Below, in pieces: positions 24,732 through 37,014 of a DNA stretch of 64,000 bases. Made by a program: the position numbers and the translations under genes. How positions within the stretch are numbered: the first letter of the stretch is position 1; each line of letters starts with the position of its first letter. Under the pieces are notes generated by a model. That model made no database searches. It saw only the letters and a list, made by a program, of their open reading frames with translations, and was not told the DNA's origin. The stretch comes from Euonymus europaeus. Taxonomy: Eukaryota; Streptophyta; Magnoliopsida; Celastrales; Celastraceae. The stretch is taken from contig OY756962.1 of assembly GCA_963580455.1 (NCBI GenBank), positions 26,921,001 to 26,985,000 on the forward strand. The letters run 5' to 3'.

Positions 24732-26115
24732 CTCGTTTCACCTAGTTAGCCGCGAAATGTGGTTTCTTTACGTAAACGGTTTTATGAATATCCGTTGACT
24801 CCGAGTTCTGAATTCGGCGATTTTTAGCTTGATTTCACACTACTTTTCGAGCTCTACAATCCTGGTGTTTCGGATTTTGATTTCAGAACTCGTGGCTAGT
24901 AGGTCTCATTTCACCTAGTTAGCCGCGAAATGCGGTTTCTTTACGTAAACGGTTTTATGAATATCTGTTGACTCCGAGTTCTGAATTCGGTGATTTTTAG
25001 CTTGATTTCACACTACTTTTTGAGCTCTACAATCCTGGTGTTTCGGATTTTGATTTCAGAACTCGAGGCTAGTAGTTCTCGTTTCACCTAGTTAGCCGCG
25101 AAATGTGGTTTCTTTACGTAAACGGTTTTATGAATATCCATTGACTCCGAGTTCTGAATTCGGTGATTTTTAGCTTGATTTCACACTACTTTTCGAGCTC
25201 TTCAATCATGGCGTTTCGGTTTTTGATTTCAGAACTCGTGGCTAGTAGGTCTCGTTTCACCTAGTTAGCCGCGAAATGGGGTTTCTTTACGTAAACCGTT
25301 TTATAAATATCCGTTGACTCCGAGTTCTGAATTCGGTGATTTTTAGCTTGATTTCTCACTACTTTTCGAGCTCTACAATCCTGCCGTTTCGGATTTTGAT
25401 TTGAGAACTCGTGGCTAGTAGGTCTCGTTTCACCTAGTTAGCCGCGAAATGTGGTTTCTTTACGTAAACGGTTTTATGAATATCCGTTGACTCCGAGTTC
25501 TGAATTCGTTGATTTTTAGCTTGATTTCACACTACTTTACAAGCTCTTCAATCCTGGCATTTCGGATTTTGATTTCAGAACCTGTGGCTAGTAGGTCTCG
25601 TTTCACCTAGTTAGCTGCGAAATGGGGTTTCTTTACGTAAACGGTTTTATGAATATCCGTTGACTCCGAGTTCTGAATTCGGTGATTTGTAGCTTGATTT
25701 CACACTACTTTACGAGCTCTACAATCCTGGCATTTCGGATTTTGATTTCAGAACTCGTGGCTAGTAGGTCTCGTTTCACCTAGTTGGCCGCGAAATGTGG
25801 TTTCTTTACGTAAACGGTTTTATGAATATCCGTTGATTCCGAGTTCTGAATTCGGTGATTTTTTGCTTGATTTCACACTACTTTTCGAGCTCTACAATCC
25901 TGGCATTTCGGATTTTGATTTCAGAACTCGTGGCTAGTAGGTCTCGTTTCACCTAGTTAGACGCGAAATGTGGTTTCTTTACGTAAACGGTTTTATGAAT
26001 ATCCGTTGACTCCGAGTTCTGAATTCGGTGATTTTTAGCTTGATTTCACACTACTTTTCGAGCTCTACAATCATGACGTTTCGGATTTTGATTTCAGAAC
26101 TCGTGGCTAGTAGGT
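24732..26115 (+). repeat. Eight diverse monomers before the 18-monomer duplication
   Basis: Includes units with GGCGATTTTTAGC, GAAATGCGG, CTCGAGGCT, GTAAACCGTTTTATAAAT, AACCTGTGG with GTTAGCTGCG, and CATGACG. Each has its partner in the same order at 43.07-44.45 kb. The region shows no internal HOR by eye. Confidence 0.75.
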
Positions 26116-29100
26116 CTCATTTCACCTAGTTAGCCGCGAAATGTGGTTTCTTTACGTAAACGGTTTTATGAATATCCGTTGACTCCGAGTTCTGAATTCG
26201 GTGATTTTTAGCTTGATTTCACACTACTTTTCGAGCTCTACAATCATGAAGTTTCGGATTTTGATTTCAGAACTCGTGGCTAGTAGGTCTCATTTCACCT
26301 GGTTAGCCGCGAAATGGGGTTTCTTTACGTAAACGGTTTTATGAATATCCGTTGACTCCGAGTTCTGAATTCGGTGATTTTCAGGTTGATTTCACACTAC
26401 TTTACGAGCTCTACAATCCTGGCATTTCGGATTTTGATTTCAGAACTCGTGGCTAGTAGGTCTCTTTTCACCTAGTTGGCCGCGAAATATGGTTTCTTTA
26501 CGTAAACGGTTTTATGAATATCCGTTGACTCAGAGTTCTGAATTCGGTTGTTTTTCGCTTGATTTCACACTTCTTTGCGAGCTCTACAATCCTGGCGTTT
26601 CGGATTTTGATTTCAGAACTCGTGGCTAGTAGGTCTCGTTTCACCTAGTTAGCCGCGAAATGTGGTTTCTTTACGTAAACGGTTTTATGAATATCCGTTG
26701 ACTCCGAGTTCTGAATTCGGTGATTTTTAGCTTGATTTCACACTACTTTTCGAGCTCTACAATCATTGCATTTCGGATTTTGATTTCAGAACTCGTGGCT
26801 AGTAGGTCTCGTTTCACCTAGTTAGCCGCGAAATGGGGTTTCTTTACGTAAACTGTTTTATGAATATCCATTGACTCCGAGTTCTGAATTCGGTGATTTT
26901 TAGCTTGATTTCACACTAATTTACGAGCTCTACAATCCTGGCATTTCGGATTTTGATTTCAGAACTCGTGGCTAGTAGGTCTCGTTTCTCCTAGTTGGCC
27001 GCGAAATATGGTTTCTTTACGTAAACGGTTTTATGAATATCCGTTGACTCAGAGTTCTGAATTCGGTTGTTTTTCGCTTGATTTCACACTTCTTTTCGAG
27101 CTCTACAATCCTGGCGTTTCGGATTTTGATTTGAGAACTCGTGGCTAGTAGGTCTCGTTTCACCTAGTTAGCCGCGAAATGTGGTTTCTTTACGTAAACG
27201 GTTTTATGAATATCCGTTGACTCCGAGTTCTAAATTCGGTGATTTTTAGCTTGATTTCACACTACTTTTCGAGCTCTACTATCCTGTTGTTTCGGATTTT
27301 GATTTCAGAACTCGTGGCTAGCAGGTCTCGTTTCACCTAGTTAGCAGCGAAATATGGTTTCTTTACGTAAACGGTTTTATGAATATCCGTTGACTCAGAG
27401 TTCTGAATTCGGTGATTTTTAGCTTGATTTTACACTACTTTTCGAGCTCTACAATCCTGGCGTTTCGGATTTTGATTTCAGAACTCGTGGCTAGTAGGTC
27501 TCGTTTCACCTAGTTAGCCGCGAAATGGGGTTTCTTTACGTAAACGGTTTTATGAATATCCGTTGACTCCGAGTTCTGAATTCGGTGATTTGTAGCTTGA
27601 TTTCACACTACTTTTCGAGCTCTACAATCCTGGCGTTTTGGATTTTGATTTCAGAACTCGTGGCTAGTAGGTCTCGTTTCACCTAGTTAGCCGCGAAATG
27701 TGGTTTCTTTACGTAAACGGTTTTATGAATATCCGTTGACTCCGAGTTCTGAATTCGGTGATTTTTAGCTTGATTTCAGACTACTTTTTGAGCTCTACAA
27801 TCCTGCCATTCGGGATTTTGATTTCAGAACTCGTGGCTAGTAGGTCTCGTTTCACCTAGTTAGCCGCGAAATGTGGTTTCTTAACGTAAACGGTTTTATG
27901 AATATCCATTGTCTCCGAGTTCTGAAATCGGTGATTTTTAGCTTGATTTCACACTACTTTTCGAGCTCTACAATCCTGTCGTTTCGGATTTTGATTTCAG
28001 AACTCGTGGCTAGTAGGTCTCGTTTCACCTAGTTAGCCGCGAAATGTGGTTTCTTTACGTAAACGGTTTTATGAATATCCCTTGACTCCGAGTTCTGAAT
28101 TCGGTGATTTTTAGCTTGATTTCACACTACTTTTCGAGCTCTACAATCCTAGCGTTTCGTATTTTGATTTCGGAACTCATGGCTAGTAGGTCTCGTTTCA
28201 CCTAGTTAGCCGCGAAATGCGGTTTCTTTACGTAAACGGTTTTATTAAAATCCGTTGACTCCGAGTTCTGAATTCGGTGATTTTTAGCTTGATTTCACAA
28301 TACTTTACGAGCTTTACAATCCTGGCATTTCGGATTTTTGATTTCAGAACTCGTGGCTAGTAGGTCTCGTCTCACCTAGCTAGCCGCGAAATATGGTTTC
28401 TTTACGTAAACAGTTTTATGAATATCGATTGACTCAGAGTTCTGAATTCGGTTGTTTTTCGCTTGATTTCACACTACTTTTCGATCTCTACAATCCTGGC
28501 GTTTCGGATTTTGATTTCAGAACTCGTGGCTAGTAGGTCTCGTTTCACCTAGTTAGCCGCGAAATGTGGTTTCTTTACGTAAACGGTTTTATGAATATCC
28601 GTTGACTCCGAGTTCTGAATTCGTTGATTTTTAGCTTGATTTCACACTACTTTACAAGCTCTTCAATCCTGGCATTTCGGATTTTGATTTCAGAACTTGT
28701 GGCTAGTAGGTCTCGTTTCACCTAGTTAGCCGCGAAATGGGGTTTCTTAACGTACACGGTTTTATGAATATCCGTTGACTCCGAGTTCTGAATTCGGTGA
28801 TTTTTAGCTTGATTTCAGACTACTTTTCGATCTCTACAATCCTGCCGTTCGGGATTTTGATTTCAGAACTCTTGGCTAGTAGGTCTCGTTTCACCAAGTT
28901 AGCCGCGAAATGTGGTTTCTTTACGTAAACGGTTTTATGAATATCCATTGACTCCGAGTTCTGAATTCGTTGATTTTTAGCTTGATTTCACACTACTTTA
29001 CAAGCTCTTCAATCCTGGCATTTCGGATTTTGATTTCAGAACTTGTGGCTAGTAGGTCTCGTTTCACCTAGTTAGCCGCGAAATGGGGTTTCTTAACGTA

Positions 29101-29230
29101 AACGGTTTTATGAATATCCGTTGACTCCGAGTTCTGAATTCGGTTATTTTTCGTTTGATTTCACACTACTTTTTGAGCTCTACAATCATGGCGTTTCAGA
29201 TTTTGATTTCAGAACTCGTGGCTAGTAGGT
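26116..29230 (+). repeat. 18-monomer tandem duplication, first copy
   Basis: CATGAAG recurs at 26245 and 29360, and TTATTAAAATCCG at 28244 and 31359, each 3115 bp apart (18 x 173 plus the 1-bp insertion near 28331). The same 18-monomer spacing is present in super-repeat copy 2 (44452-47565, then from 47566), so this duplication is older than the super-repeat. Confidence 0.88.
28192..28365 (+). repeat. 174-bp monomer with one-base insertion
   Basis: One extra T lies in CGGATTTTTGATTTC at about 28331. It is otherwise an 'A'-type unit of the 9-monomer HOR, marked by TTATTAAAATCCG. The counterpart at 46528 lacks the insertion. Confidence 0.85.
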
Positions 29231-32200
29231 CTCGTTTCACCTAGTTAGCCGCAAAATACGGTTTCTTTACGTAAACGGTTTTATGAATATCCGTTGACTC
29301 CGAGTTCTGAATTCGGTGATTTTTAGCTTGATTTCACACTACTTTTCGAGCTCTACAATCATGAAGTTTCGGATTTTGATTTCAGAACTCGTGGCTAGTA
29401 GGTCTCATTTCACCTAGTTAGCCGCGAAATGGGGTTTCTTTACGTAAACGGTTTTATGAATATCCGTTGACTCCGAGTTCTGAATTCGGTGATTTTCAGG
29501 TAGATTTCACACTACTTTACGAGCTCTACAATCCTGGCATTTCGGATTTTGATTTCAGAACTCGTGGCTTGTAGGTCTCTTTTCACCTAGTTGGCCGCGA
29601 AATATGGTTTCTTTACGTAAACGGTTTTATGAATATCCGTTGACTCAGAGTTCTGAATTCGGTTGTTTTTCGCTTGATTTCACACTTCTTTTCGAGCTCT
29701 ACAATCCTGGCGTTTCGGATTTTGATTTCAGAATTCGTGGCTAGTAGGTCTCGTTTCACCTAGTTAGCCGCGAAATGTGGTTTCTTTACGTAAACGGTTT
29801 TATGAATATCCGTTGACTCCGAGTTCTGAATTCGGTGATTTTTAGCTTGATTTCACACTACTTTTCGAGCTCTACTATCATTGCATTTCGGATTTTGATT
29901 TCAGAACTCGTGGCTAGTAGGTCTCGTTTCACCTAGTTAGCCGCGAAATGGGGTTTCTTTACGTAAATTGTTTTATGAATATCCGTTGACTCCGAGTTCT
30001 GAATTCGGTGATTTTTAGCTTGATTTCACACTAATTTACGAGCTCTACAATCCTGGCATTTCGGATTTTGATTTCAGAACTCGTGGCTAGTAGGTCTCGT
30101 TTCACCTAGTTGGCCGCGAAATATGGTTTCTTTACGTAAACGGTTTTATGAATATCCGTTGACTCAGAGTTCTGAATTCGGTTGTTTTTCGCTTGATTTC
30201 ACACTTCTTTTCGAGCTCTACAATCCTGGCGTTTCGGATTTTGATTTCAGAACTCGTGGCTAGTAGGTCTCGTTTCACCTAGTTAGCCGCGAAATGTGGT
30301 TTCTTTACGTAAACGGTTTTATGAATATCCGTTGACTCCGAGTTCTAAATTCGGTGATTTTTAGCTTGATTTCACACTACTTTTCGAGCTCTACTATCCT
30401 GTTCTTTCGGATTTTGATTTCAGAACTCGTGGCTAGTAGGTCTCGTTTCACCTAGTTAGCAGCGAAATGGGGTTTCTTTACGTAAACGGTTTTATGAATA
30501 TCCATTGACTCAGAGTTCTGAATTCGGTGATTTTTAGCTTGATTTTACACTACTTTTCGAGCTCTACAATCATGGCGTTTCGGATTTTGATTTCAGAACT
30601 CGTGGCTAGTAGGTCTCGTTTCACCTAGTTAGCCGCGAAATGGGGTTTCTTTACGTAAACGGTTTTATGAATATCCGTTGACTCCGAGTTCTGAATTCGG
30701 TGATTTGTAGCTTGATTTCACACTACTTTTCGAGCTCTACAATCCTGGCGTTTTGGATTTTGATTTCAGAACTTGTGGCTAGTAGGTCTCGTTTCACCTA
30801 GTTAGCCGCGAAATGTGGTTTCTTTACGTAAACGGTTTTATGAATATCCGTTGACTCCGAGTTCTGAATTCGGTGATTTTTAGCTTGATTTCAGACTACT
30901 TTTCGAGCTCTACAATCCTGCCATTCGGGATTTTGATTTCAGAACTCGTGGCTAGTAGGTCTCGTTTCACCTAGTTAGCCGCGAAATGTGGTTTCTTAAC
31001 GTAAACGGTTTTATGAATATCCGTTGTCTCCGAGTTCTGAAATCGGTGATTTTTAGCTTGATTTCACACTACTTTTCGAGCTCTACAATCCTGTCGTTTC
31101 GGATTTTGATTTCAGAACTCGTGGCTAGTAGGTCTCGTTTCACCTAGTTAGCCGCGAAATGTGGTTTCTTTACGTAAACGGTTTTATGAATATCCCTTGA
31201 CTCCGAGTTCTGAATTCGGTGATTTTTAGCTTGATTTCACACTACTTTTCGAGCTCTACAATCCTAGCGTTTCGTATTTTGATTTCGGAACTCATGGCTA
31301 GTAGGTCTCGTTTCACCTAGTTAGCCGCGAAATGCGGTTTCTTTACGTAAACGGTTTTATTAAAATCCGTTGACTCCGAGTTCTGAATTCGGTGATTTTT
31401 AGCTTGATTTCACACTACTTTACGAGCTTTACAATCCTGGCATTTCGGATTTTGATTTCAGAACTCGTGGCTAGTAGGTCTCGTCTCACCTAGCTAGCCG
31501 CGAAATATGGTTTCTTTACGTAAACAGTTTTATGAATATCCATTGACTCAGAGTTCTGAATTCGGTTGTTTTTCGCTTGATTTCACACTACTTTTCGATC
31601 TCTACAATCCTGGAGTTTCGGATTTTGATTTCAGAACTCGTGGCTAGTAGGTCTCGTTTCACCTAGTTAGCCGCGAAATGTGGTTTCTTTACGTAAACGG
31701 TTTTATGAATATCCGTTGACTCCGAGTTCTGAATTCGTTGATTTTTAGCTTGATTTCACACTACTTTACAAGCTCTTCAATCCTGGCATTTCGGATTTTG
31801 ATTTCAGAACTTGTGGCTAGTAGGTCTCGTTTCACCTAGTTAGCCGCGAAATGGGGTTTCTTAACGTACACGGTTTTATGAATATCCGTTGACTCCGAGT
31901 TCTGAATTCGGTGATTTTTAGCTTGATTTCAGACTACTTTTCGAGCTCTACAATCCTGCCGTTCGGGATTTTGATTTCAGAACTCGTGGCTAGTAGGTCT
32001 CGTTTCACCAAGTTAGCCGCGAAATGTGGTTTCTTTACGTAAACGGTTTTATGAATATCCATTGACTCCGAGTTCTGAATTCGTTGATTTTTAGCTTGAT
32101 TTCACACTACTTTACAAGCTCTTCAATCCTGGCATTTCGGATTTTGATTTCAAAACTTGTGGCTAGTAGGTCTCGTTTCACCTAGTTAGCCGCGAAATGG

Positions 32201-32344
32201 GGTTTCTTAACGTACACGGTTTTATGAATATCCGTTGACTCCGAGTTCTGAATTCGGTTATTTTTCGCTTGATTTCACACTACTTTTTGAGCTCTACAAT
32301 CATGGCATTTCGGATTTTGATTTCAGAACTCGTGGCTAGTAGGT
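29231..32344 (+). repeat. 18-monomer tandem duplication, second copy
   Basis: Starts with a hybrid unit: CCGCAAAATACGG, the mark of the 'G' unit of the 9-monomer HOR, followed downstream by CATGAAG from the unit at 26116. The remaining units follow the order of 26116-29230 as far as the next CCGCAAAATACGG unit at 32345. Confidence 0.86.
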
Positions 32345-32863
32345 CTCGTTTCACCTAGTTAGCCGCAAAATACGGTTTCTTTACGTAAACGGTTTTATGA
32401 ATATCCGTTGACTCCGAGTTCTGAATTCGGGGATTTTTAGCTTGATTTCAGACTACTTTTCGAGCTCTACAATCCTGACGTTCGGGATTTTGATTTCAGA
32501 ACTCGTGGCTAGTAGGTCTCATTTCACCTAGTTAGCCGCGAAATGTGGTTTCTTAACGTAAACGGTTTTATGAATATCCGTTGTCTCCGAGTTCTGAAAT
32601 CGGTGATTTTTAGCTTGATTTCACACTAATTTTCGAGCTCTACAATCCTGTCGTTTCGGATTTTGATTTCAGAACTCGTGGCTAGTAGGTCTCGTTTCAC
32701 CTAGTTAGCCGCGAAATGTGGTTTCTTTACGTAAACGGTTTTATGAATATCCCTTGACTCCGAGTTCTGAATTCGGTGATTTTTAGCTTGATTTCACAAT
32801 ACTTTTCGAGCTCTACAATCCTAGCGTTTCGTATTTTGATTTCGGAACTCATGGCTAGTAGGT
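30442..32863 (+). repeat. 14-monomer tandem duplication, first copy
   Basis: 2422 bp (14 x 173) separates this block from its repeat. TTATTAAAATCCG at 31359 and 32916 corresponds to 33781 and 35338. The block starts with a GCAGCG, CCATTGACTCAG, GATTTTACAC unit. Super-repeat copy 2 has the block only once. Confidence 0.87.
31307..32863 (+). repeat. 9-monomer HOR A-I (1557 bp)
   Basis: A: TTATTAAAATCCG. B: CTCACCTAGCTAGCC, AACAGTT, TTCGATCTC. C: TTACAAGCTCTTC. D: TTAACGTACACGG, CAGACTAC, CCGTTCGGG. E: CACCAAG, CCATTG, TTACAAGC. F: TTAACGTACACGG, GGTTATTTTTCGC, CATGGC. G: CCGCAAAATACGG, CAGACTAC. H: GTTGTCTCC, GAAATCGG, CCTGTCG. I: ATCCCTTG, CCTAGCGTTTCGTA. A recurs at 32864. Confidence 0.9.
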
Positions 32864-33036
32864 CTCGTTTCACCTAGTTAGCCGCGAAATGCGGTTTCTT
32901 TACGTAAACGGTTTTATTAAAATCCGTTGACTCCGAGTTCTGAATTCGGTGATTTTTAGCTTGATTTTACACTACTTTTCGAGCTCTACAATCCTGGCGT
33001 TTCGGATTTTGATTTCAGAACTCGTGGCTAGTAGGT
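32864..33036 (+). repeat. Hybrid monomer at the 14-monomer junction
   Basis: The 5' part is an 'A' unit (GAAATGCGG, TTATTAAAATCCG, CTCCGAG to about 32936). The 3' part (GATTTTACACTAC from about 32964, then CCTGGCG) belongs to the unit at 30442. The switch lies between these marks and keeps the 173-bp register. Confidence 0.87.
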
Positions 33037-33728
33037 CTCGTTTCACCTAGTTAGCCGCGAAATGGGGTTTCTTTACGTAAACGGTTTTATGAATATCCGT
33101 TGACTCCGAGTTCTGAATTCGGTGATTTGTAGCTTGATTTCACACTACTTTTCGAGCTCTACAATCCTGGCGTTTTGGATTTTGATTTCAGAACTTGTGG
33201 CTAGTAGGTCTCGTTTCACCTAGTTAGCCGCGAAATGTGGTTTCTTTACGTAAACGGTTTTATGAATATCCGTTGACTCCGAGTTCTGAATTCGGTGATT
33301 TTTAGCTTGATTTCAGACTACTTTTCGAGCTCTACAATCCTGCCATTCGGGATTTTGATTTCAGAACTCGTGGCTAGTAGGTCTCGTTTCACCTAGTTAG
33401 CCGCGAAATGTGGTTTCTTAACGTAAACGGTTTTATGAATATCCGTTGTCTCCGAGTTCTGAAATCGGTGATTTTTAGCTTGATTTCACACTACTTTTCG
33501 AGCTCTACAATCCTGTCGTTTCGGATTTTGATTTCAGAACTCGTGGCTAGTAGGTCTCGTTTCACCTAGTTAGCCGCGAAATGTGGTTTCTTTACGTAAA
33601 CGGTTTTATGAATATCCCTTGACTCCGAGTTCTGAATTCGGTGATTTTTAGCTTGATTTCACACTACTTTTCGAGCTCTACAATCCTAGCGTTTCGTATT
33701 TTGATTTCGGAACTCATGGCTAGTAGGT

Positions 33729-35285
33729 CTCGTTTCACCTAGTTAGCCGCGAAATGCGGTTTCTTTACGTAAACGGTTTTATTAAAATCCGTTGACTCCG
33801 AGTTCTGAATTCGGTGATTTTTAGCTTGATTTCACACTACTTTACGAGCTTTACAATCCTGGCATTTCGGATTTTGATTTCAGAACTCGTGGCTAGTAGG
33901 TCTCGTCTCACCTAGCTAGCCGCGAAATATGGTTTCTTTACGTAAACAGTTTTATGAATATCCATTGACTCAGAGTTCTGAATTCGGTTGTTTTTCGCTT
34001 GATTTCACACTACTTTTCGATCTCTACAATCCTGGAGTTTCGGATTTTGATTTCAGAACTCGTGGCTAGTAGGTCTCGTTTCACCTAGTTAGCCGCGAAA
34101 TGTGGTTTCTTTACGTAAACGGTTTTATGAATATCCGTTGACTCCGAGTTCTGAATTCGTTGATTTTTAGCTTGATTTCACACTACTTTACAAGCTCTTC
34201 AATCCTGGCATTTCGGATTTTGATTTCAGAACTTGTGGCTAGTAGGTCTCGTTTCACCTAGTTAGCCGCGAAATGGGGTTTCTTAACGTACACGGTTTTA
34301 TGAATATCCGTTGACTCCGAGTTCTGAATTCGGTGATTTTTAGCTTGATTTCAGACTACTTTTCGAGCTCTACAATCCTGCCGTTCGGGATTTTGATTTC
34401 AGAACTCGTGGCTAGTAGGTCTCGTTTCACCAAGTTAGCCGCGAAATGTGGTTTCTTTACGTAAACGGTTTTATGAATATCCATTGACTCCGAGTTCTGA
34501 ATTCGTTGATTTTTAGCTTGATTTCACACTACTTTACAAGCTCTTCAATCCTGGCATTTCGGATTTTGATTTCAAAACTTGTGGCTAGTAGGTCTCGTTT
34601 CACCTAGTTAGCCGCGAAATGGGGTTTCTTAACGTACACGGTTTTATGAATATCCGTTGACTCCGAGTTCTGAATTCGGCTATTTTTCGCTTGATTTCAC
34701 ACTACTTTTTGAGCTCTACAATCATGGCATTTCGGATTTTGATTTCAGAACTCGTGGCTAGTAGGTCTCGTTTCACCTAGTTAGCCGCAAAATACGGTTT
34801 CTTTACGTAAACGGTTTTATGAATATCCGTTGACTCCGAGTTCTGAATTCGGGGATTTTTAGCTTGATTTCAGACTACTTTTCGAGCTCTACAATCCTGA
34901 CGTTCGGGATTTTGATTTCAGAACTCGTGGCTAGTAGGTCTCATTTCACCTAGTTAGCCGCGAAATGTGGTTTCTTAACGTAAACGGTTTTATGAATATC
35001 CGTTGTCTCCGAGTTCTGAAATCGGTGATTTTTAGCTTGATTTCACACTAATTTTCGAGCTCTACAATCCTGTCGTTTCGGATTTTGATTTCAGAACTCG
35101 TGGCTAGTAGGTCTCGTTTCACCTAGTTAGCCGCGAAATGTGGTTTCTTTACGTAAACGGTTTTATGAATATCCCTTGACTCCGAGTTCTGAATTCGGTG
35201 ATTTTTAGCTTGATTTCACAATACTTTTCGAGCTCTACAATCCTAGCGTTTCGTATTTTGATTTCGGAACTCATGGCTAGTAGGT
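33729..35285 (+). repeat. 9-monomer HOR A-I
   Basis: Second full A-I copy in super-repeat copy 1, within the 14-monomer duplication. F here has GGCTATTTTTCGC. Confidence 0.9.
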
Positions 35286-35977
35286 CTCGTTTCACCTAGT
35301 TAGCCGCGAAATGCGGTTTCTTAACGTAAACGGTTTTATTAAAATCCGTTGACTCCGAGTTCTGAATTCGGTGATTTTTAGCTTGATTTCACACTACTTT
35401 ACGAGCTTTACAATCCTGGCATTTCGGATTTTGATTTCAGAACTCGTGGCTAGTAGGTCTCGCCTCACCTAGCTAGCCGCGAAATATGGTTTCTTTACGT
35501 AAACAGTTTTATGAATATCCATTGACTCAGAGTTCTGAATTCGGTTGTTTTTCGCTTGATTTCACACTACTTTTCGATCTCTACAATCCTGGCGTTTCGG
35601 ATTTTGATTTCAGAACTCGTGGCTAGTAGGTCTCGTTTCACCTAGTTAGCCGCGAAATGTGGTTTCTTTACGTAAACGGTTTTATGAATATCCGTTGACT
35701 CCGAGTTCTGAATTCGTTGATTTTTAGCTTGATTTCACACTACTTTACAAGCTCTTCAATCCTGGCATTTCGGATTTTGATTTCAGAACTTGTGGCTAGT
35801 AGGTCTCGTTTCACCTAGTTAGCCGCGAAATGGGGTTTCTTAACGTACACGGTTTTATGAATATCCGTTGACTCCGAGTTCTGAATTCGGTGATTTTTAG
35901 CTTGATTTCAGTCTACTTTTCGAGCTCTACAATCCTGCCGTTCGGGATTTTGATTTCAGAACTCGTGGCTAGTAGGT
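35286..35977 (+). repeat. Truncated 9-monomer HOR (A-D) before the junction
   Basis: Four units A, B, C, D. B has CTCGCCTCACC and D has TTTCAGTCTAC, both private. The fifth unit starts as E and becomes the hybrid at 35978, so the HOR is cut off by the super-repeat boundary. Confidence 0.85.
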
Positions 35978-36150
35978 CTCGTTTCACCAAGTTAGCCGCG
36001 AAATGTGGTTTCTTTACGTAAACGGTTTTATGAATATCCGTTGACTCCGAGTTCTGAATTCGGTGATTTTTAGCTTGATTTCACACTACTTTTCGAGCTC
36101 TACAATCATGGCGTTTCGGATTTTGATTTCAGAACTCGTGGCTAGTAGGT
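35978..36150 (+). repeat. Hybrid monomer at the super-repeat junction
   Basis: The 5' end has CACCAAG (35986-35992), a mark of the 'E' unit of the 9-monomer HOR, as at 34.43 kb. From ATCCGTTG (36036-36043) onward it matches the unit at 16602, with CATGGCG at 36107. E units instead have ATCCATTG there. The exchange therefore lies between about 35990 and 36040, in register. Confidence 0.88.
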
Positions 36151-36842
36151 CTCGTTTCACCTAGTTAGCCGCGAAATGGGGTTTCTTAACGTAAACGGTT
36201 TTATGAATATCCGTTGACTCCGAGTTTTGAATTCGGTGATTTTTAGCTTGATTTCACACTACTTTACGAGCTCTACAATCCTGGAATTTCGGATTTTGAT
36301 TTCAGAACTCGTGGCTAGTAGTTCTCGTTTCACCTAGTTGGCCGCGAAATATGGTTTCTTTACGTAAACGGTTTTATGAATATCCGTTGACTCAGAGTTC
36401 TGAATTCGGTTGTTTTTCGCTTGATTTCACACTTCTTTTCGAGCTCTACAATCCTGGCGTTTCGGATTTTGATTTCAGAACTCGTGGCTAGTAGGTCTCG
36501 TTTCACCTAGTTAGCCGCGAAATGTGGTTTCTTTACGTAAACGGTTTTATGAATATCCGTTGACTCCGAGTTCTGAATTCGGTGATTTTTAGCTTGATTT
36601 CACACTACTTTTCGAGCTCTACTATCCTGTTGTTTCGGATTTTGATTTCAGAACTCGTGGCTAGTAGGTCTCGTTTCACCTAGTTAGCAGCGAAATGTGG
36701 TTTCTTTACGTAAACGGTTTTATGAATATCCGTTGACTCAGAGTTCTGAATTCGGTGATTTTTAGCTTGATTTTACACTACTTTTCGAGCTCTACAATCC
36801 TGGCATTTCGGATTTTGATTTCAGAACTCGTGGCTAGTAGGT

Positions 36843-37014
36843 CTCGTTTCACCTAGTTAGCCGCGAAATGTGGTTTCTTTACGTAAACGGTTTTATGAAT
36901 ATCCGTTGACTCCGAGTTCTGAATTCGGTGATTTTTCGCTTGATTTCAAACTACTTTTCCGGCTCTACAATCCTGGTTTTCGGATTTTGATTTCATAACT
37001 CGTGGCTAGTAGGT
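36843..37014 (+). repeat. 172-bp 'W' variant monomer
   Basis: Super-repeat counterpart of the copy at 17468, five monomers after the super-repeat junction. Confidence 0.9.

Larger units (their letters stand above)
32864..35285 (+). repeat. 14-monomer tandem duplication, second copy
   Basis: Near-identical repeat of 30442-32863. Small differences include GGCTATTTTTCGC near 34680 for GGTTATTTTTCGC. Its first unit is the hybrid described at 32864-33036. Confidence 0.87.
16602..35977 (+). repeat. Super-repeat copy 1 (112 monomers, about 19.4 kb)
   Basis: The sequence starting at 16602 restarts at 35978, 19,376 bp (112 x 173) later, and follows the same order of variant monomers for about 17 kb. 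Anchors: CATGGCG 16731 and 36107; GAAGTGGGG 17662 and 37037; CGTGGCAC 18462 and 37837; CTCGAGGCT 25062 and 43398; ATCGATTG 28426 and 46761. Copy 1 contains a 3-monomer duplication at 18505-19542 and a 14-monomer duplication at 30442-35285 that copy 2 lacks. Confidence 0.88.
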
